From JAHDBG01 sp963922685 (GTDB lineage Bacteria; Pseudomonadota; Gammaproteobacteria; Chromatiales; Chromatiaceae), in contig CAWUJM010000051.1 of assembly GCA_963922685.1 (NCBI GenBank), positions 1 through 10,884 of the forward strand: a stretch of 10,884 nt of DNA, written 5' to 3'. Shown one piece after another: positions 7,353 to 10,884 of the stretch. Below the pieces are notes generated by a model. The model did no database searches. It worked only from the letters and a program-made list of their open reading frames with translations, and was not told the DNA's origin. Every line of letters begins with the position of its first letter. Position 1 is the stretch's first letter. The position numbers and the translations under genes were made by a program.

Positions 7353-7393
7353 GCTATGTGTTCAGGGCAATAGTGTCAGCTTCAGTCACAGCG

Positions 7394-8341
7394 TTATCTG
7401 CGGTGTTGGTCAGTCTGGTGTCTGGCACGCCGTGCCAGCCAGATCTCCAGTCCCTGAGCGTTCAGGGTAATGTCGCTCTCCAGCACTGCCTGCACCTGCG
7501 CCTCGCTCAGGCTGCTGTGACGACTGGCCGCCGGTATCAGCTGCCGGGTTAACGCCCGGCACAGCCGTGCCAATCGCCCGCTCAGCGGGTTGGATTCTTC
7601 ACGCAGCGCAATGTCGCGATGCTGCTCAATACTGGCGCGCAATTGCGGTGCCAGTTGTGCCGGTTGCGCATAGCAACCGTAATGGGTCAGACAGACCACC
7701 TCCGGATGCAGCGCCAGCAGCCGGTCCAGGCTGTCCTGCCAGAGATCCGGGTTAAACGCGACCGGCGTGGTGGTTGCGATCAGCCAGGGGTCGGGCTGTG
7801 CCAGCTCGCGATAGCTGAGTCCGAACGTATCGCCGGTGTACAGATCGCCGGTGGCCTGATCCAGCAGACAGATATGGTGGTTCGCATGTCCGGGCGTGTG
7901 CAACAGCTGCAGCTGACGCTGGCCCAGATCAATTGTCGTGTTATCGGCAGCAGCCTGGCAACGCACTTCCGGCACCGGCTCCAGAGCACCGTAATGCCTG
8001 GCATAGTGTGCCTCGCCATACACCTGGCTGGCACTGGCCTGTAGCAGGCCCGGATCAATCAGGTGCGGCAGCCCATCGGGATGGGCCAGCAGCGTTGCCT
8101 GCGGGCAGTGTGCCATCAGGCTGCCGGCACCGCCGGCATGATCCAGATGGACATGGGTCGGTATCACCCAGCGCACGTCGCCCGGCTGATGCCCGCCATC
8201 AGTCATCGCCTGCAGGATATCCGGCACACTGTGCCGTGTGCCACAATCTATGATCGCCAGTTCGCCGCTGTCTGCCAGCAGATAGCAGGCCCCCATGCCG
8301 GGGCGATACAGGCCGGTATCAATCAGCTGCGGGTTGTTCAT
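7394..8341 (-). CDS. MBL-fold metallohydrolase coupled to pnp
   Basis: This 315-residue protein is a metallo-beta-lactamase-fold hydrolase of glyoxalase-II-like architecture. Metal ligands are visible: HVHLDH at 63-68, His152 in TPGHANHH (149-156), Asp171 in YTGDTFG (168-174) and His219 in LTHYG (217-221). A helical C-terminal extension (about 225-315) follows the catalytic domain and ends in a basic tail. No beta-CASP domain is present, so it is not an RNase J or CPSF-type nuclease by sequence. No signal peptide is seen. The start ATG overlaps the pnp stop as ATGA, a classic translational-coupling arrangement, so its level should follow that of PNPase. The substrate is unknown; a small thioester or ester, or a phosphodiester, would all fit the fold. 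Confidence 0.88.
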   Translation of the reverse strand: MNNPQLIDTGLYRPGMGACYLLADSGELAIIDCGTRHSVPDILQAMTDGGHQPGDVRWVIPTHVHLDHAGGAGSLMAHCPQATLLAHPDGLPHLIDPGLLQASASQVYGEAHYARHYGALEPVPEVRCQAAADNTTIDLGQRQLQLLHTPGHANHHICLLDQATGDLYTGDTFGLSYRELAQPDPWLIATTTPVAFNPDLWQDSLDRLLALHPEVVCLTHYGCYAQPAQLAPQLRASIEQHRDIALREESNPLSGRLARLCRALTRQLIPAASRHSSLSEAQVQAVLESDITLNAQGLEIWLARRARHQTDQHRR

Positions 8342-10419
8342 TCACCTGGTGCTATCGCCTTGATACTCAGGCGGACGCGGCCCTGCCGGTCAATTTCAAG
8401 TACCTTGACCCGGATGACCTCACCCTCGGTCAGCTTATCACTGACCTTCACCACCCGTTCCTCACAGATTTGTGAGATATGCACCAGACCATCCTTACCC
8501 GGCAGGATATTGACAAAGGCACCGAAATCCATCAGGCGGGCTACCCGGCCTTCGTAAATTGCACCCACCACAATATCCTGCGTGATCTGTTCAATCCGGT
8601 GTTGTGCCTGTTCACCCGCTTCCTTTGCTACCGAGAAAATCCTGATGGTGCCGTCATCATTAATATCAACATTTGCACCGGTCTCTTCGGTAATGGAGCG
8701 TACCACAGCACCGCCCTTGCCAATCACATCGCGGATTTTGTCCGGCTTGATCTTCATGGTGATAATACGGGGTGCATGTTCAGACATTTCCGCCCGGGGC
8801 GCAGCCAGCACCTGTGCCATCTCACTGAGAATATGCAGCCGCCCGGCCTGTGCCTGTGCCAGCGCAACACGCATAATTTCTTCGTTGATGCCATTGATCT
8901 TGATATCCATCTGCAGGGCATTGATGCCCTGCGCAGTACCCGCTACTTTGAAATCCATATCGCCCAGATGATCTTCATCACCCAGGATATCGGTCAGCAC
9001 CGCAAACCGGTCGCCGTCCTTGATCAGACCCATCGCCACGCCGGCCACGGGTGCACTGAGTGGCACCCCGGCATCCATCAGCGACAGGCTGGTGCCACAC
9101 ACTGAGGCCATAGATGAAGAACCATTTGATTCGGTGATCTCAGATACCACGCGAATCGCATACGGAAACCGTTCCAGATCCGGCATACAGGCGAGCAGGG
9201 CCCGTTTCGCTAACCGACCATGTCCGATTTCGCGCCGTTTCGGCGTGCCGACACGCCCGGCTTCGCCGACGCAATACGGTGGAAAATTATAGTGCAGTAA
9301 GAAGGGCTCCTTGTAGGTGCCGCCGAGTGCATCAATCGTTTGCGCATCCCGCTCGGTACCCAGAGTCGTGACCACCAGCGCTTGCGTCTCACCCCGGGTG
9401 AACAGGGCAGAACCATGCGTGCGTGGCAGTACGCCTGCACGGATATGGATCGGACGTACCGTTTCAGTATCACGTCCGTCAATCCGTGGCTGTCCGGCCA
9501 GAATCCGTCCACGCACAACCTGTTTCTGCAGTGCATTGCAGACTGCCGTCAGGTCTTTTTTGTCAGGTTCATCGTCCTGCAGTTCCTGTGCGATGGTGGA
9601 TTGCAGGTTGCGTAAGGCTTCCTGCCGCTGCATTTTATCTGCCAGGTCATAGGCTGTTTCAAATGCGCTGCTATATTGCGCACTGACCCGGTGCAGCAGA
9701 TCCGCATGATCCGGTATCGCCGGGAATGCGTAGGGTGGCTTATTCACCGCAGCCGCCAGTTCAGTGATTGCTGTAATCACCGCCTGCTGCTGCGCATGAC
9801 CGAACAATACGGCACCGAGCATTACTTCTTCTGACAGTTCGCGCGCTTCCGATTCGACCATCAGCACCGCTTCGCGTGTGCCGGACACCACCAGATCCAG
9901 ATCGCTGTGCCGACTGAGACCGGTCTGGGCCGGATTCAACTGATATTCACCATCTTTATAACCCACCCGTGCGGCCCCGATCGGGCCCTGAAACGGCAGA
10001 CCAGCGCAGGACAGTGCGGCAGAAACGGCAATCATTGCAGGAATTTCCGGATCGACCTCCGGGTTCAGTGACATGACGGTCGCAATCACCTGAATTTCAT
10101 GCATGAAGCCCTTCGGAAACAACGGACGGACCGGACGATCAATCAGACGGGCGGTGAGAATTTCTTTTTCTGAAGGACGGCCTTCGCGGCGAAAGAAGCC
10201 GCCCGGAATGGTGCCGGCAGCATACATCTTTTCCTGATATTCGACACTGAGCGGGAAAAAATCCCGATCAGTCGGTTCCTTATTTGCAACCACTGTGGCC
10301 AGTACGACGGTACCATCCATATCAACCAGTACTGCCGCATCTGCCTGACGCGCAATCTCTCCTGTTTCCAGCTTGACAGTATGTGCACCAAACTGAACAG
10401 TTTTTTTAATCGGGTTCAA
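8338..10419 (-). CDS. pnp: Polynucleotide phosphorylase (PNPase)
   Basis: The 693-residue enzyme degrades RNA 3' to 5' by phosphorolysis and is a core degradosome component. Domain order is standard: RNase PH 1 (about 10-145), linker helices (about 240-300), RNase PH 2 (about 310-540), KH with VIGKGG at 565-570, and S1 with GAIYEGRVARLMDFGAFV at 619-636. Catalytic features are FFRREGRPSE (75-84), GSSSMASVCG (433-442) and Asp481 and Asp487 in LGDEDHLGDMDF. The start is TTG at 10419, supported by AAGGA eight bases upstream and by the family N terminus; the first in-frame ATG is codon 34. The gene follows rpsO by 46 bases. That spacer has no obvious long hairpin of the kind RNase III cuts in E. 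coli to set up pnp autoregulation. Its stop overlaps the MBL gene. Confidence 0.98.
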   Translation of the reverse strand: MNPIKKTVQFGAHTVKLETGEIARQADAAVLVDMDGTVVLATVVANKEPTDRDFFPLSVEYQEKMYAAGTIPGGFFRREGRPSEKEILTARLIDRPVRPLFPKGFMHEIQVIATVMSLNPEVDPEIPAMIAVSAALSCAGLPFQGPIGAARVGYKDGEYQLNPAQTGLSRHSDLDLVVSGTREAVLMVESEARELSEEVMLGAVLFGHAQQQAVITAITELAAAVNKPPYAFPAIPDHADLLHRVSAQYSSAFETAYDLADKMQRQEALRNLQSTIAQELQDDEPDKKDLTAVCNALQKQVVRGRILAGQPRIDGRDTETVRPIHIRAGVLPRTHGSALFTRGETQALVVTTLGTERDAQTIDALGGTYKEPFLLHYNFPPYCVGEAGRVGTPKRREIGHGRLAKRALLACMPDLERFPYAIRVVSEITESNGSSSMASVCGTSLSLMDAGVPLSAPVAGVAMGLIKDGDRFAVLTDILGDEDHLGDMDFKVAGTAQGINALQMDIKINGINEEIMRVALAQAQAGRLHILSEMAQVLAAPRAEMSEHAPRIITMKIKPDKIRDVIGKGGAVVRSITEETGANVDINDDGTIRIFSVAKEAGEQAQHRIEQITQDIVVGAIYEGRVARLMDFGAFVNILPGKDGLVHISQICEERVVKVSDKLTEGEVIRVKVLEIDRQGRVRLSIKAIAPGE

Positions 10420-10427
10420 GATTTATA

Positions 10428-10432
10428 TCCTT
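10428..10432 (-). promoter_or_regulatory. Ribosome binding site deciding the pnp TTG start
   Basis: On the minus strand AAGGA lies eight bases before TTG at 10419-10417. This is the best Shine-Dalgarno match near the start of pnp and supports the TTG codon over the internal ATG at codon 34, which would remove the first RNase PH strands. Confidence 0.75.
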
Positions 10433-10465
10433 AACATATTTTGTAGTTTACGGATTCGATCAGGT

Positions 10466-10735
10466 TCAGCGGCGCAGGCCGAGTTTCTGAATCAGGTCAC
10501 GATAACGGGTAATGTCCTTCCGTTGCAGATAGTCCAGTAGTTTGCGCCGCTGATTGACCAGACGGATCAGGCCCTGACGCGAATGGTGGTCCTTTGTATG
10601 GGTCTGAAAATGCGGAGTAAGATCCTGAATGCGGGCAGTGAGCAGTGCGATCTGTACTTCACTGGAACCGGTGTCGGTGGGTGTTTTGCCGTATTCAGCG
10701 ATAATAGCGGCACGTTGTGCGACGGAAAGACTCAT
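10466..10735 (-). CDS. rpsO: 30S ribosomal protein S15
   Basis: The 89-residue protein is S15, a primary binder of the central domain of 16S rRNA that also forms a bridge to the 50S subunit. Length is exactly normal. The family blocks TGSSEVQIALLTARI (22-36), LTPHFQTHTKDHHSRQGL (39-56) and VNQRRKLLDYL (60-70) are intact, including the His and Asp residues that contact rRNA. The start ATG is at 10735; the nearest purine-rich site, GGAG at 10751-10748, is 12 bases away, rather far, and sits beside a possible hairpin. S15 represses its own translation in several bacteria by binding its leader. pnp follows on the same strand, the widespread rpsO-pnp pairing. Confidence 0.98.
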   Translation of the reverse strand: MSLSVAQRAAIIAEYGKTPTDTGSSEVQIALLTARIQDLTPHFQTHTKDHHSRQGLIRLVNQRRKLLDYLQRKDITRYRDLIQKLGLRR

Positions 10736-10884
10736 GCGATTTATGTGCTCCGGGTCATTGAAATAAAGCCCAATCTGTTCAGCCCGGCAATGACTCCAGA
10801 CTGAATCGGGCCGGAGGGCGTGCTATTGTGCAGCAATTCCCGCTGCGATAGAAACCCCCAATAAAAATAAGGGTTGTAGGGGTG
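10736..10884 (-). promoter_or_regulatory. rpsO upstream region, candidate leader hairpin
   Basis: This 149-base stretch upstream of rpsO has no recognisable gene. On the minus strand CCGGG (10787-10783) can pair with CCCGG (10754-10750), whose end overlaps the GGAG at 10751-10748, so folding could mask the rpsO ribosome site. A second small hairpin, GCAGC-loop-GCTGC, lies further upstream. A weak sigma70-like pair is possible: TTGCCG, 17 bases, TTTATT, with four of six matches in each box. It would give a very short leader that excludes the 5' arm of the first hairpin, so both proposals cannot act in the same transcript. The usual upstream neighbour truB is not visible. Confidence 0.3.

Noticed and set aside
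1217..8341. Two MBL-fold genes considered as a paired system
   Set aside because: They belong to different MBL subgroups, lie on opposite strands about 5.4 kb apart and are each tied to different neighbours.
8479..9105. Plus-strand open frame of 208 codons opposite pnp
   Set aside because: It lies antisense to the conserved KH, S1 and catalytic regions of PNPase and its translation has no recognisable domain.
10741..10884. Minus-strand frame open from the window edge to a TAA at 10743-10741, considered as the end of truB
   Set aside because: The 47 residues lack the TruB C-terminal pattern and show no recognisable motif; a frame of this length open by chance in GC-rich DNA is common.

Overview
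The window looks like an ordinary chromosomal stretch of a gammaproteobacterium. It has a BamC-type lipoprotein, a miaB-ybeZ-ybeY-corC cluster, rpsO-pnp, an AroG-type DAHP synthase and a tRNA-Leu with encoded CCA. Nothing in the sequence narrows the genus. Most of the DNA is GC-rich; one short stretch around 2521-2760 is clearly AT-rich (90 G+C in 240 bases).

Layout. Positions 1-66 are the 3' part of a tRNA-Leu(CAG), followed by a strong intrinsic terminator. A plus-strand pair follows: bamC (outer-membrane assembly lipoprotein) overlaps by one base an MBL-fold hydrolase of the YycJ/WalJ-like type. It converges, with only 11 bases between stop codons, on a minus-strand vsr gene for a very-short-patch mismatch endonuclease. 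Between vsr and corC lies a 295-base AT-rich gap holding what looks like a decayed open frame.

From 10735 down to 2762 every gene is on the minus strand, in the order rpsO, pnp, MBL-fold hydrolase, aroG-like, miaB, ybeZ, ybeY, corC. Gaps are 46 bases or less and several genes overlap, so long polycistronic transcripts are plausible. Most products concern RNA and translation: S15, polynucleotide phosphorylase, the tRNA methylthiotransferase MiaB, the endoribonuclease YbeY and its PhoH-like partner YbeZ. The MBL hydrolase and the aromatic-pathway enzyme are the two members with no obvious link to that theme.

I found no CRISPR array, insertion sequence, prophage, toxin-antitoxin pair or convincing new multigene system. 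The points most worth checking are the AT-rich scar next to vsr where lnt might have been expected, the absence of a dcm-type methylase near vsr, the very short rpsO-pnp spacer, and the MBL gene translationally coupled to pnp.
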